A stretch of DNA of 64,000 nt from Lanius collurio (GCA_020086605.1 JACBWW010000049.1:3343981-3407980), one strand, 5' to 3'. Shown: positions 1 through 14,600, numbered from the stretch's first letter. Notes: generated from the letters alone by a model not told the origin. Made by a program: numbers and translations.

Positions 1-3000
1 TACTTTTTCTATTTTAAAGACATGTACCAGTAGTATTTCATACTGTTTTAAAGGCAGGTACCTCTAGCATTCCATAACACAAGGGTTTGGACTGGGGTAG
101 CTTTTACCTGACTACAGGTTCATCTCATCCAGTTTGTCCCAGTTCCCTTTGGATGGGGACCTGGAAGTTTGCATTTCTTATTAACTGGGAGGGGATTTTG
201 GAGAGACTACCTCAGCTGTAGGTATCCACACTCTAAATATCCCGATTTGGGCAGGATGAATCCCAGGTGAGTGTCAGAAACCTTATTCTCTCCTCCAGAG
301 ATGTCCATGACACATCCTGTAGATGGATCATTGGGCTAAGAGCTCACAGGGAGGCTGCTGTTCCAGGGCCTGGGGAGATTCATTCAGGGTTCTCTCAGTG
401 GGTGGTGGGAATGCCTGGAGGTGAGTGTGAAGAAGGGACATATAAGCTCAAGATCAAAGTATCTATCTCTAACACTGACCTTTAATTTCCCTCAGTTGAC
501 CCACCACCCTAATTTTCCCTAGGGTAATAATGTGTATTCTGGCTGTCCTGGGTGGTACAAGGCTAATACAGCACTGTAAAACATGGACCACTCAGAGCAG
601 GTTGGTGAAAGCCATGTCCAGTCAAGGTCTGAGTATCTCCAAGGATGGAGATTCCACAGCTACTGTGAGCTTATTTCAATTTTGTTTCTTCAAATTCATA
701 TATACATGTTTTTTTCAGTAACCACTAGGAAAGCCCTACTATATGTAAATGAAGAGACAAAACATCTAATTATGTATACAGATTTATCTGCATGAACATA
801 CACAATATAATTTCTGAGCTGTGGGGGGATAGAATTGGTAAACTAGAAGCTAATTCAGTTTCCGACTTAGGAGCCTTCATTTTCCATGACATTTTCATGA
901 TTATTTGATTCTCTAAACTATTATTTATTCACACAGCTGAACTAGCTATTCATGCTTCAGTAAAAAACTCTTTAGGTTTAACTGTTGTGTAAACCTAAGA
1001 GGAAATATTTCAGAAAAAAAAAAACTGATAGGGGAGAAAGTGAGACTTTTTTCTTTTAATGACCTCTTAAAATCCAGCACAGCTTTTCTCATATTATATC
1101 AGTATTCAGCCATTAACTCTTAATGTTGAAAAAAAGAATTTCTTCTAAGCACAAAGGTCTAAAAATACTGATTTTCAGACAGATGCTGACATTGAAGAAT
1201 AACAGTCCCTAAAAAAGGAAGACTGTGAAGTATAGAATAAACTGAAAAAGAAAAAAGATTACACTGCCTTTCCTGTAAGAATCAATTCATTCTTTGCCTC
1301 TGCTCAAAGCAGAGAATTATAACTTATAGCTATCATCTGTGGCTCATTATTTTCTCTGCCCCCTAATCTAGTATGAAGATTGTCTTTGTTAGTTGAAGGT
1401 GTTCATGTTGGGAGCACAATTGTTGAAATGGTAGAGTTTTTACAGAATATACAAGATGCTTCAGCTGAGAAGCAGTGAAGAATGTTCAAATATCCATTCT
1501 TAGAAGATTTGCTTTTTGTTCACTTCAGTACAATACATTTTTCTCCAATCAGTGGTGCAAGGCTGCCACCGTGACATTTTGTTAGAGGCCAGTACACCCA
1601 CTGAGATAGTTGTGATTTGCTTCCAGGATGATCCAAAAATAACCCTACCAGTAGGTGTGTAGGAAGGTCTGACAGTTTGCTAAAGACTGAATTGAAGTGG
1701 ATGTTTCATGTTGGAAAAGATCGGTTTAAAATGCAGGATGGCACTTGTCGTTCTGTAGTACAAATTTATTATTTTTGTGCTATTTCATGTGGAATTAATG
1801 CATGTTCCATTATTGTAAAATCATTTAAAATCAGCTTTATTAGTTTTGCAGAACACAGAAAACTTCCCTAGTATCATTTTCATTATTTTTAGGATAAAGA
1901 TACTGTTGATAAATATAAGACATAGCTTAAATAAATATTTAAAAATATAGTGTATGTATAGTACATACACTTAAACAACCCAACCGTATGTTTTTAAATT
2001 TTTTACGTAAGTCTAGTTCTATAATTAGCATTGTTACCTTAGTGCTTGGAGGACAGAGAATTTCAATGCCTTAACCCTGATCTCAGCACCAGTATTTTAA
2101 AAGAATATGTTTTTAAGGAAGCTATGGAAGAAAATCTTGCCTTAGCACATCCACTTCCCTGTGCCTGTAATTGGACTGCATAGTTCAGGGAGATTTGTGA
2201 CAGGACAAGTATATTTCTGAACTGTTGTGTGTCAGCTGATCTTACACACATGGTGTTAAGTTTCTGAGTCTGTGGTTAGACTCCTAAATAAGTGAATTGA
2301 TTTTGACTGCTCTTAGTGCCCAGAGATTATGCTGCTTCTTGGAGACATATATTGGTACTAAGCCCATCTGATAATTAGGTCACCATTAAGCAGCCATGCA
2401 AGCACAAGTTGGAGCCAAAAATATGTATGTTAGACCTATATTTGTGTATTTTTAATAATGCTTCAATATGTCTTAAATAATTAAAGACGAAAGGAGTGGA
2501 AATTGTGGCTAAGAATCTCCCAGAGTCCCAGTACAGAACAAGGAGAGGTGGTGGATCCATATGGAGTCCCCCTGGAACAGCACTGTCCCTCCCTGGTCTC
2601 CTCATTGGAAACATGAGCCAGTGACAACCTGAAGGATGCTGATAGCAGCAGACAGGCCATCAGTTTGCTGGGACAACCCCTTTGCATATTGGTCCCTTAA
2701 AATGTGACAGGTCTTTGTCCCTTCTCCTCTCAGTAGGGTTTCTGAGTAGGTGCAGCAGTGCAGCCTGAAGGATCTCAGGGAGGTTCAGGCTCTGGATGGG
2801 CTCAGGGTGGTGCTCTGTGCAGCAGTGGGAGGCTGCCTGACTACTGCAGGAATCATTTTGGCTAAGCTCCTTATCTGTTTTAGAATCAACATTTTCAATT
2901 TATGAATTTTTGGCACAGAAAACTCCAGCTGTTTCCTCAGAATTCCATAAATACCAAAAGACAGGCACATGTGGATATTTTCAGTCAAGCACTGTGCTAG

Positions 3001-6000
3001 TTAATTCTTTTAGGTTTGTTTTTCTCTTTTAGGAAGCAGCATACAGTACTAAACCATGGATTAGTAGGATCTAATTCAACAGGAGACATGTTTGTTTTTT
3101 AAACATTATTACATTATCATCTTCCTAAAGTATTAAATCCATTGCCTTAGCACATTTCAGGATTTACTTTGCTTGCAGTATACAAATAACACATATAATA
3201 CATTATATTTTGTAAGTGTCTCTCTACCCAACTCTTAATCTCTATTTCAAGCTACAAGAATCCCAGTTTGTAAAAAAGAGCTGTTTTTCTTTCTCTTGGA
3301 AGCACTATTTGAAGTTCATTCAGGGTTGCTTTCTACTAAAGAAAGATGATAGTATCAGCTTGCCTACACAGGTAGATATGTGAGCTTACGTGTAATATAT
3401 CTTACAAGAAGTTACAAGCCCAGATAATGCTGCAGTTCATAATGCCCAGGAAATAATGTAAATCTTAGAAAAACTCATGCATTTGAAGGAGCTTTCGACT
3501 ACTGCCAACACTGTTCCTTCAATCCTACTGTGTTGTGTGTGTCCATGGATACTCCTGGTCTGTTTCCATAAGGCAGAATAATTAGAATTAATAGTAAAAA
3601 GTAATAATTTAAAAAATCTTATTTTTATTCTACTAATTATTATTATTATTAATGTCTTATCCTAATTGTTTCAACATTCTCTCAAAATAACTAGTTGCTC
3701 AAATATGTGGCTACTGAATTATTTTATGCAACAGCCAAACAAAAGTATCTCCAACAACTGCATGTGTTTAAAACCAAGTAAAGTAAACCCTCGACTGCCT
3801 TTGTTGTTTGCAGAACAAAAGTGTGCAATATGGATGAAAAGAACCAGTGTCACAGTGAACTAAATATGACTTTACAAATGTTCTGCAAAGGACCTGGCTG
3901 AGTAATTTTATGTGAGGCAAGATAATCCTTGAGTTCTGCAGCTCCCAGGAGTGCATGACTGCATTTTGTGGATGTGGTATTGCAGTAAGGTTGTGCTTGC
4001 ACACCCCACTTAGAAACTCATCTGCCATGGAAAGAATTGCATGCACCTTCAGGAATCATAATTGCTTTACAAACCCAAATTTTCAATATATAGTTTAGCT
4101 CATCTCTATTCTAAAATACCATGGACTCCTAACTATCTCATGGAAACAAGTCTTTTAGAAACATCTTGTTGCAATGGAAAGACAAACACCTCCCAAGGAC
4201 TGGTTCCCTGATCTTAAGACAGAGAGAGCTGAAAAAGAAGATGAATCAGACCATCCTCTCCTGTGTACTAGAATCTGAATTGGCATATTATGCATGTGGT
4301 AAGCACTTGTAGAACAAAAACATTGCTTACTTTGAATGATAGCCTTGGACTCTGCTGACACTCTTTTTTTTCCTTTTTTTTTTAATGGAGAGATGCTACT
4401 GCATGTTTGTCTATGCTTAGAGCTGAAAGTGTGTCAAAGATGTTGTAGGCACACTGGGGGCAGTGTGAAGGAACTCCAGGTGGGAGACCCTGGCCTCAAG
4501 TAGAGCCTTCTTGATTTTAGGTCAGAAATTCTTTGGAAAGTGATTTATAAGTGGCTGTATTCTGAAGTGGCTCCACATGGAGGTCATTTCAGCATCAGGG
4601 CATGCGTCTCAGAACAATAGCCTGCTCCAAATTGTGTGAGATAGCTGTAATAAACATGAGAGCACAGCTGGAAGTTCCCTGTAGAAATGGCTTTGATGTG
4701 AACTCAGTGGTGCTTCAATGAGCACAGCCACAGCCCTTGGCCCCACCGAGTAAAAGAGAGTCATAAGTGCTCAGTAATTCTTCTTTGTTTTCTTCATATT
4801 GTGGTAATTCAATTTGGTTTGATTTCAGTTAGAGTTCCAAATATCAGATGGTCAGCTATGAAGCTGAACTCAAGCCAGTCCACTGTGCATAATTATTCTA
4901 TTCCCAAGCCTCTCTAAAGTACTTCCCACCCAAAACCAAAAGCGATTCATCATTGTGGTGTGCTGGGGAGAATGCACAAGATGTTGCAGGCCCAGTATTG
5001 AGGTACAACTTGTAGTTTACTCTAGAGGTGGATGGTCTTCACTGAGCAATGCATTTCAACGAAACAAAAGCATCAGTGTGGAATTGGCCCAGAATATTAA
5101 CTTGCTTTTTACTGTCTCTCTCTCCATCTTCAAAATCTCATAGGAAAATGTGCCCTTAAACACCAAGATTCACAAAACCAGCCTAGATTCACAATCAATA
5201 AACCCTTTTTTGTTAAAATCCCTTCTGCTAGATAGATAGGTTTGGAGGAAAGCTATGGAACAGAGGACTAGAAAACTACAAAAATAACCAGCTAGTAAGC
5301 TTGTCTGCCATGCCTGTAGTACCTTGCGTGCTCTGTTTTCTCCTCCTTCTTTGCACTGCTGTGGAAGCTCTGTGGTGTTGACACTGTTATTTCATGACAA
5401 TCATAAATGTCAAGTTAGGTGTTAACATAAATAAGTGATTAAAGTGAGTGTCCCTGATTTTCACTTCTCCCAAGCTTTCTTAGCTCTCAAAAACCCATGC
5501 AGTGCTCAATAGTATGGATTTATGAGCCTAAAGTTATTCTCCCATTGTTGAAGACCTTGGCTTCTGAATTTGCAAAGAATTTGAATTAATTAGTTCACCT
5601 CTTCATGTTTTCTGGTTTTTTTATTCTTGTATAAGTCAATGTTCACAAAGGGCGTCATAAAATATAAAGCTGTTTTCAGCAAGCCAGAACCAGAAGGATC
5701 ACCATGGGGAAATTCTCCTTCCTCTCCTCTTCCCCTCCCTTCTCTGTCATGCTTGCTCTCATCTGCACATGCATGCACACAGTTAAAAAAAAAGACCAGA
5801 TGTTGAGTGCATGGCTCTCTCCCTTCCTCCTTTGCTCACTGCTGCTTCTCTTTCCCCATTCCTTGAGAAGACATGGACAATATTTCATGGGCACAGTTCA
5901 CCTGTGAGTAATGAAGCAGCAGAGGGACACTGACTTATTAAGGAAAGGCTGTGATATTGGTATATGTCTTTCTATATTGTCATTCTTGTTTCCCCTGACT

Positions 6001-6479
6001 CTTTCCTGCTCTCTTGCTTTTCTGGCACTCTTTCCCTGGAGTGCATCTGTCACTTTTATTTTATCCTATCCAAGCACAAGCAGAGCACTTAAACTTACTA
6101 GAATCTTCCTTTTTGACATGTCAGACAGCACTTCCAAGATACCAGAAAATGTACAAGTTTTTACTTCTTTCTCCATACCAATGGCAATGTGTTTGTCAGA
6201 GGATCTTACGGAAAATACACCTCTCCAGACCAGGAAAATCTATCTCACCTTTGCCAAAATTTGCCCTGAGAAATAAAACCAGTGCCTACTGGTACTGCTA
6301 GCAACGGGGAGACCACCACTTTGTGCAAGGGTGAATACTCAGATTAGCTGGAGATCTGCCCATAAAGGGCAGACAATTTAATGCCAATCACACATGCTAG
6401 TCAGATTAGAATACTTATGAGCCCTAGTGAAAGGCCAACTATATCTTCTTCTAGCAAAAATATTAAAATGTCCCTGTTT

Positions 6480-6720
6480 TTCCCCCTCCAGATTCTCCAC
6501 AAGAATAAATTAAAACTTGGAGGTGTGGTTATTATCACAGAATAATTAGACCCCATGGGATTAGAGACACTCAACGTTTGCTAATGCCTCTGGGTTGTGA
6601 TTATCTAATAATGATGATGCCTCTATCATTGCTTAATTATTCTTCCCCTTTAAAACGTTCCTTCTGCAGTCAGAGCCCGTAGAATGTGCTCATTTTAGCC
6701 AGAAACACCACTGCAATTTC
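6480..6720. promoter_or_regulatory. Candidate conserved non-coding element (intronic)
   Basis: This AT-rich, repeat-free block is dense in homeodomain-like cores such as TAATTATT and CTAATAATG, with no open frame. Its texture resembles vertebrate intronic enhancers. This is inference from motif density only; conservation was not tested. Confidence 0.25.
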
Positions 6721-7924
6721 CTGAGAGCAAGGTCACATGGGCACCATGATTGACTTGCCCACTTCTCCCCCACACCATGTTTATAATCCTCATTTCATAA
6801 GCTCCAGCATTACTGTATTTGAATCATTCCCCTTTTCTGTAAGACATTTCATTTGTGCGTTTAGAAGAAAACTCTGGGGCCTCCATCTCTTCAAAACAAC
6901 CAGTTGGTGTTAGTGCTACATAAAGAGAACACACCTTAATCCACTGACCTTAAAGGTAGAAGATCAGATCTGTCCAGAATCCCTCCTAATTCCAGGCTGG
7001 TGGTCCACACTCCCAGCTACATAAGAGCCTCCTACAGCTACATGCCATTCATCTCTGTCTGAGAGAGTACCACTGCCAAACCAAGATGCTATAAACCAAA
7101 TTTGGGAGCTTTGCACACACTTTGTCCAATGCAGCTAAACTTTGCCCAGTATCTTTAGTCTTTCAGTCAGGCCAGCAGGTGTTCCTCATGTTTAGATACA
7201 GTTTTCAAGACACAGTTCCAAACATCATTGGTTTTTGCAACAAAAGATTAGAAAGAAAACAGAGAACGCAGCCTTTAATCTGATTATCCTTAAATCCAGT
7301 GTTGTCTCTTAGCTTTATTATCCCTCTTGGACTAAGCAAGGGACAAAGGCATATTTTGTTTACCCAAGAGATTTTGTGTACTAAACAAAGATTTTAAATT
7401 CAGCTGGCTAAAATTAGAGATTTCTACTTTGGGTTTAATATTATTATTTCTTTTGTCCTTATAATTCTCTTATAAACTTACAATTTTTTTTCTATCACTT
7501 ACTGAGGAGCTGTTAGAAATACTGTTTTTTCCTTTCTCTTTTTTTAGTGCCTTTACTCTCTTTGTATAATTTCTTTCTATCCTTTCTTTATTCTACTGTG
7601 ATTTTATTTTCTGTTGCACATTGCTGAATCTAAGAGAAATCTAAGACCTCAAGGCGAAACCCAAGGTCAGAATTTCCTTTTGTTAGATGCAGATTGGGCC
7701 CTGGAAACCTCGCCCACACAGTGTAGTTGTGGCAGCCTAGAATCAAAACCCCAGATGGGAGTTAAGTGGAATATTCAATGTCAACCTCTGTTTCTGTAAA
7801 CAGACTCAAGAACAGAAACCTCTTCTACTGTTCAGTTTTCAACACATCTTCATCAGCCTTCTTTCATTCTGCCTCAGTGTGAGCTGACTTTCTCTACTTT
7901 TCTCCTACACTGCTCTAATTCCCA

Positions 7925-8700
7925 TAGAATAATTGAGGTTGGAAGGTCAGTTGGGATGTCTGTAGCCCAACTCCCTGTTCCTGTGAGATCAGGTTGCTTA
8001 GGGCTTGATCCAAACAAGTCTTAAAAACCTCCAAGGACACGGATGGAGCAATCTGGGTAATCTGTTCCAGTGCTTGATAATCCTCACAGTACAAATGTTT
8101 TTAATTATATCTGAACTGAACCTCCCTTGTTTCAATGTACTTCTCCTCTTCCCACCATGTACTATTGCTCTATCTAGTGGATAGTAGACCTCCTTTTAAG
8201 CACTGGGAGGCTGCTTTAGGTTCACCTGGAGCCATGTCTTCTCCAGCCTGAACAAGCCCAGCCTGGTACAGGATGAGTGCTGGAGCCCCTGACCAACGTG
8301 CTGGCCTTCCACTGAACTTCCTCCACCTGATCAATGTTCTCCTTGCAGTGAAGAGCCCAAATCTGCATGTAGTATTTAGTTGTGATCTAACAAGCACTGA
8401 GCAAAGAGGAAACTTGTATCTCCTGGCTTATCTCATATTCCACAGTCCAGGATGCTGTTTGCTTTCTTCGCTGCCAGTGCATGCTGTTGGCTCATGTCCC
8501 CTCCCACCAAGACCCCCACAGGTCCTTTTCAGCAAAGCTTCTACCCAGCCCATCCATCCCCTGCTGTGTTATTGAAAGGGATTATTCCCTCCCTAGGTGC
8601 AGGACTTTGCATCTATCCTTATTAAACTTCATAAGGTTCCTGTTGCCCAGTTCTGCCCATCTGAATCCCTCTGAATGGCAGCCATTTAGTCAGCACCAGT
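7925..8700 (-). repeat. CR1 LINE fragment, antisense
   Basis: Reading the + strand, the block opens with ATAGAATAATTGAGGTTGGA, the reverse complement of a CR1 3' tail. It continues through familiar CR1 phrases: a tract ending CTGTTCCAGTGCTTGATAAT, the CTTCTCCAGCCTGAACAAGC segment, and an AAACTTCATAAGGTTCC segment near 8620-8640. The copy is therefore inserted on the - strand and is 5' truncated, as is usual for CR1. It is clearly diverged with many small indels, so it is an old insertion. The several short frames over 8170-8830 are repeat-derived and not genes. Confidence 0.88.
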
Positions 8701-9857
8701 GTAAGTCAGATCCATTTCATCTGGCCCTTGGAGTCAGTGAGCTTAAGAAGGCAGCAAAAAACCAAAAATACACCCAAATTTGGTACAAGAAAGAGGATTC
8801 TGGATTTAGACAATTGCCAATACAGATCTGACATGTCCCCCAAAAGAGAAGATGTTTTCTCTGCAACTTTTCATGCTTTAAGTCACAGAGATGCTGAACC
8901 TAAAATTTGTGGGCAGTATTGATCCCTGCTGCACTACTACTTAACTGGAGCAAAAGAAGTACTTTGAAAACCAGGTTATTTAAACTCTTCATTAAGTAAA
9001 ACAACATGAACAAAGTTGAGGCTCACAGCTGAGTGGTGATAAGAAAGTGGCTAATGTCAGAGTAAACACTGAGCTTCCTGTTGTGCCATGCACTTGTAGT
9101 GACAGGCAGTTGTGAAGTGTAACCAAGGGCTGCCTAAAGGAAAGCTGTCAGCAGGGCTGACACAGTTCAAATTGTGGATCTCTGTGTGCATAGTCCCAGC
9201 ATAGTTAAGCCAGTCTTGGAGCTGAAGCTCTGCAGCACCAGAAGTCTGGTTCTGTTCCAGAAACATTATAGCTGCTCTTCACATGGATGGGGTTGGCAAG
9301 GTGTTCAGCAGCTCTCCATGCCAGCAAAGAGCTGAAGCTGCCCTTGCTTTTCTTTTCCCATTCTCTCCATTAGTCCTGCCCTGAAACCAAAATAATGTTT
9401 CCAATAAGAAACTTCACTTAAAATGTTTGCAATGCCTCATGTGCTTAATATCTTACTACAAGACTTGCAGTTTGTGTATCGTTTCCAGACAGTATGCCCA
9501 TGTTGGAAGAGGAGGAAAGGAACAGGACAAGGTGGAGAGGAATGGAGAAGTGCACTGCCCATAAATAGTGCCAAGTTAGCATATAGAGCAGGGAGTTTCC
9601 TTCCAAGAGATTTGGGGGGTTTTGTGGTATAGGACTTTGCTGAGAAGTCATTGGAATTCTCTTTTTTACTTAGACATTTACCAAAAAACAGAAGGAAAGA
9701 ATAAGGTTGGCTACACACAGCAAACCATGTCTCTGCTAAATCATAGTGGCACGTGTGTAATTGGAATAGGTCCTTTCCTTCAGTGCAACAGTGAGAGGGT
9801 GGCTTATCTAGAACTTTGTCTTCAGGCAGCCCTCCCAGACCCTGACCCCCACTGAGA

Positions 9858-10293
9858 GAAGAGGATTCCTGAAGATGATCAGAGGGTGCAGCACCTTTCC
9901 TGTGAGGGAAGGCTGAGGAAGTTGGGGTTGTTGAGCCTGGAGAAGAGAAGGCTCTGGGGAGACCATTGCAGCCTTTCTGTACTTAAAGTGGGCCTGCAAA
10001 AAAGATCACGACAAACCTTTTTATCAGGGTCGGTAGAAATAGGACAAGGGGCAATGCTTTTAAACTAAAAGAGGGTAGATTTAGACTGCATACAAGGAAG
10101 AAGGTTTTTTTTTGAGGGTGGTGAGCCACTGGCACAGGTTGCCCAGAGAGGTAGGTGGTGGATGCCATATCTCTGTAAACAGTCATGGTCAGGTTGGATG
10201 GGGCTTTGAGCAATCTGATCTAGTTGAACATCACTCACTGCTCATCTTTAAAGATGCCTTCCAATTTAAACCATTCTCTGATTTTATGATTCA
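9858..10293 (+). repeat. CR1 LINE fragment, sense
   Basis: The sense-strand order matches the CR1 3' region: GAAGATGATCAGAGGGTGCA, a GAGCCTGGAGAAGAGAAGG segment, GTGAGCCACTGGCACAGGTT and a terminal TGATTTTATGATTC tail. The copy is 5' truncated and moderately diverged. The overlapping frames are not genes. Confidence 0.87.
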
Positions 10294-10304
10294 TTTTATA
10301 AATT

Positions 10305-10400
10305 GACCCTGAGACATGAGAGGGGTGGGATTTGCCCAAGGCTGTACTGCAGACAAACATAGGTCAGTGGTTTCAGTATACCAAGAAGCTCTACCAAGGG
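10305..10400 (-). repeat. Possible MIR-type ancient SINE remnant
   Basis: The phrase GATTTGCCCAAGGCTGTACT followed by GGTCAGTGGTTTCAG resembles the reverse complement of the MIR/amniote SINE 3' half (the TTGCCCAAGGTCAC block, then a CAGTGGCAGAGC-like block). It is short and degraded, and directly abuts the CR1 tail upstream. Confidence 0.4.
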
Positions 10401-11347
10401 CACTCCTTGGTCTGAGGTGCAGGAAGTGAATAGGCCTCACAAAAATGTGCCTGTGCCTCCAAGATACACCTTTCTAAGAGACAAGGCAGCAACTGTGAAG
10501 AAGCAGAAAGTCTTGCAACAAAAATCATAGCAATTGCTTTATCCAGGGCAGCACAAGAAATTTGAGGGAAAACTGGGAAAGGCATCAGTAGCATCTGGTA
10601 GCTGAGCTCATCTGCATGCTCTTTAAGGCAATTCAGCCCAACCTGAAATAGAAATCTAAATGTAGGGTGTCTGAATTGGAGGTCTTTAAATCTCAGAGAC
10701 AGTCTAGTTTTTACTAGACTAGCTTAAACTAACAACAAGGCTGCCAAAGGTGGGGAAATTAATTCCATCCACAGTGTGTGTAGCAAAGCCAAAGAAATAT
10801 TTACACATCATTACCTTTCCTAGATGCTATTATACTGAATCTAGTTTTCCAGCTGAGGCAAATCCAGATGATGTAAATCATTATGACTCTATTGACATAA
10901 GCTAGCCAAAAGAATGGCCAAAAGTTTCTATGCTAATTCCTGTTGTTTTTCTAGGTTGGCATAGTTTTTAGGAATTGTGTTGAAGTGTTATTTAAATTAA
11001 AATTTAAAAGAGAAGTGGCTCATTGCTAGTTCATATTTCTGTTTTAAAAAAAAAAAATCCCTGACCTAAAAGGCATTATAACCAATTACAGGCAGAAGTA
11101 AATGTTTTGAAAATATTTTAAAATGCCAGCTCCTTCCAACCTTAAAAATCTCCATGAGTGCAACATTACTCGTTAAACACAAATATCTATATTGTGTAGA
11201 GCAACCACGCCAAATAAAAATTTCTCTCTGTATCAAAGAGAACTCTGTCAAAGAATATATTAACCAAAGACCAAGTTTCTTGGCTTGAAGCTTGAAGCTG
11301 ATAGCAAAATTTTCATCAGTTAAATGTAGGAAGGACAATAAGCGGAG

Positions 11348-11657
11348 GGGCAGGCACTGATCTGTTCTCTGTGGTGACTGGTGACAGGACTCGAAGGAAT
11401 GGCCTGAAGTTGTGCCAGGAGATACTTAGGTTTGATATTAGAGAAAGGTTCTTCACTCAGAGGGTGGTTGGGCACTGGAACAGGCTCCCCAGGGAAGTGG
11501 TCACAGCATTCAAGAAGCAAGAGGTCAAGAAGCATTTGAACAATGGTCTCAGGCACATGGTGAGAAGCTTGGGGATGGTCCTGTGCAGGGCCAGGAGATA
11601 GACTCGATGATCATGGTGGATCCCTTCCACCTCAGCATATTCTGTGATTCTGTGAAT
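11348..11657 (+). repeat. CR1 LINE 3' end, sense
   Basis: The block contains the CR1 landmarks GAAAGGTTCTTCACTCAGAG, GGGCACTGGAACAGGCTCCC, GGGCCAGGAGATAGACTCGA and the terminal ATTCTGTGATTCTGTGAATG tail. It is a 5'-truncated copy of about 310 bp, less diverged than the copies at 7.9 and 9.9 kb. The 76-codon frame at 11371-11601 is repeat-derived. Confidence 0.92.
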
Positions 11658-14600
11658 GTTCTAGTGCAGAGGCTGGAGAGAGTTGTGAATATTTTTTTTT
11701 TCATTTATTTGGTGTCAGAGGAACCTCTAAAACCCAATTTATAAATTATGTAGGTAGACAATCTGTTTTTGTCTTCTGGACAACTAAAAGACATAAATAT
11801 AGAAAGTATTCTGACAGTGAATTATTTTCCTTTGCCATTACTCTGTGCCATTTGTGGAGCCTGAGAGTTTTGCTGACACAAGAGAGTTATACAGGTTCCC
11901 CCAAAGTAGTGCAGTCATTTGCTGTTGCCACAAGGCATGCAATTTTTCTTCTTTACCTTCAGTTTAATATTTGTTACTGTTTTTTAGCTGAAAGGAACTA
12001 GAAAATGGCAAAGGACAGGAGGAGCATAGTCCTTGTCTCTAGATGGATTTCAATGTATTCTGGGAGCACATCAAGTAAAACTTTCAGCTGGTCTAAGCCT
12101 TCACACTTGGCTTGTAAGACCTTTTAACTTTTGTTTCATCTTCCTTCAATTTTGGGGACAAGGCATACCATTGTTTCATCTGTTGGTTTTATACAGCATT
12201 TTTTTAGAAACTTTCACCTCTTAATATCTTGGACCCTTTGTAGCCCTTTTATGGTAATCACTGTCTTTGTCTTCATTTCAGAGATGCAGGTCTCAATCAA
12301 TTAGTGTGGAATGTCTCAGGAAACTTCATGCAGAAGGTGCTTGATCCCTCCAAGCACTCTAAAAAAAAAGGAGGTCTCTTCATTTCTGTTCCCCTCCTGT
12401 TCAGTAAGACAGTGGAAACCACACAATGTGTTCAGTCTCTTTCTCCTCAAAGAAACATTAAGCCAAAGAGGAGAGAGCACTGTCCCACTGCATCTGTGAG
12501 GCAGATCATTGCTAAGCAGAAGAAATACCACAACTACACAATACAGGTTCCTTAGGTGCTTTAGGGCTGTACAGTGAGTAGTACCAAGTCTTTATTCAGG
12601 CAAATTAGATAATCTGCATTGCAGCTTGGAATGGAAGAGGCACTGTGGCACCTGCTCTTTATTTGTCTGAGGGAATAGAGAAACTTGGTACGAAAATAAG
12701 AAGCAAAAAGATGTTGGCCCCAGATACTGCCCATCCCTGGAGCATGTGTTTGAGCAGCCAATGGTAAGAGCCCCCACAATTCACTGTGGGCTGCACAAGA
12801 GGGAAGGGTTTAAGCAGATTTTTTTTTTCCCTTCTCCAACACGTATGTTGGCAATCCATAAGCATATGACTTGTTCACAGGAGTTATTTGCCCCCAGCTT
12901 TAATATAATTTACAGGCAGTTTCCTAGTCCCCATTTCTCTTATTTCTTAAATATATGTTTCCTCAAGAGAAAATGGTAATGATCCTCTGATACAGAAAAT
13001 GGATGGAATTTAGTCCAGTCAAAACCAATCAGATCCCTCAGATATGAGTTTTATATACTTCATTTAAATTATTTACTAATGAACGTTGACAGAAACACAG
13101 ACCAGTGTTGGTCAAAGGGAATTAAATTTATTTTTTTCACATCTTTTTGTTGATGCCCATTGTTATCTGACAAAAGTGGGAATTTTTACTTGTTTTTTAT
13201 TACTTTTTAAAATCAAAGACATTATTGGATTCTTATTGCATTGTGGGGACAGATTGAATAATCAAAGCTGCTTCTATTTGCAACATATAAAATTATTCAA
13301 GTGAACATGGCAGATGCTATGACACAAGGAATGCATAACAGAGTCTGGAAATCTCTATTCCTCCACAGCAAGAGTGTTCTTTGTACTTTGAGGCCCCAAG
13401 AGTCTGAAAATTTGCCTTTGGTGGGTCTTAATGTTGCAAAGGCAGGTTATTTGTAGGTTAGAGCTTCAAGGTTTATCCACAGAGTGAAAAAGTTACCTCC
13501 TACTTTCTTTACTGGATCCTGTCAGCTCTAGAGACTTCACTTCCTTGAGGGTTCACTGAGTAATCTGATGTGTTTGACAGCCCAAAAAAACATCAAGATA
13601 AAAGTTGTCTTAACTATTTCATAGCTAGGTAATGAATAGGAGCAAAATAAGCATGGTGTAGACATGATATGCCTCCAGTACATCATCAACAAAATTCTGA
13701 CTTTAAGTGTTCACTTTTCATAAGATAATGCAGCTTTATAACAGGAAAAAAAAAAAGGAAGGCTTTATGACTGATACACGAAAGTAGGGCTCAGGAGACA
13801 AGCTAAAAACTTAATTGCTTCTGCAGCTTTTATGAGTGTGATTCATCTGGTATAACTTCACCTGCCTGTGAGTTAAGTGTTTAATCTACACTGGTTATTC
13901 AAGGCCCTTCTGTGAGACAGACAGGTATTTCTAGTTCACCCAACCTATCCCAAATTACGACTCTTTATTACTGTCTTATGACAAGAGTGTGAGTCTCTTT
14001 CTCTGCCTAAACACCTAATTTAGATGGATTCATCTCACCCACCTTCATCATAACCTTGACATTGTAGCATCAAGGACATTTTCTCTACCTTTGTCCCACC
14101 AGCAGGGTTTTTGGGGATACACACAGTATCATGGGGGTGCATATACATGACTAGCTATATACAAAGGCCAGGATAAAAGCCTGCAATAAAATGGATGGTA
14201 GTTACACTTTGTATTTGCCTGGTCATTCTGATCTTCAGGTCTTTAAATGAAATTCATACAATATCCTAGAGCATAGTGTCTTCACTTAGAATAATTAAGC
14301 TTTCTCTTGGAACATTTGGGGCCCAGAACAGTAAGCTGCTGTATGACAAAATTACTGAGTAATTGTTGTTTGTTCAAGGACGGACTTTGAGGTGTGTGGC
14401 AAAATCCCAAAAGCCCGGTTAGCTGATTGACCTGGGTTGCTAAGTTGATTGACAAACTTTTGAGAAAGTGTCTGATCCCACACATAGTGGTTTGGTATTA
14501 TATTTGCAAATAATAGCACAATATTGAATTTTGTGATCTATTATTTGTAGTTCTAGACTCCTCAACACTTTCCATGAACAATCACACTATTCATGTCTTG

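Noticed and set aside
1..430. Two GTGAGTGTG-type donor-like sites near 268 and 422
   Set aside because: No upstream coding sequence of CELF2 type and no matching acceptor with an open frame; probable coincidental donors.
5911..6276. 121-codon + strand frame in the upstream intron
   Set aside because: Thymine-rich sequence produces Leu/Phe/Ser-rich chance frames; a second overlapping frame is open too.
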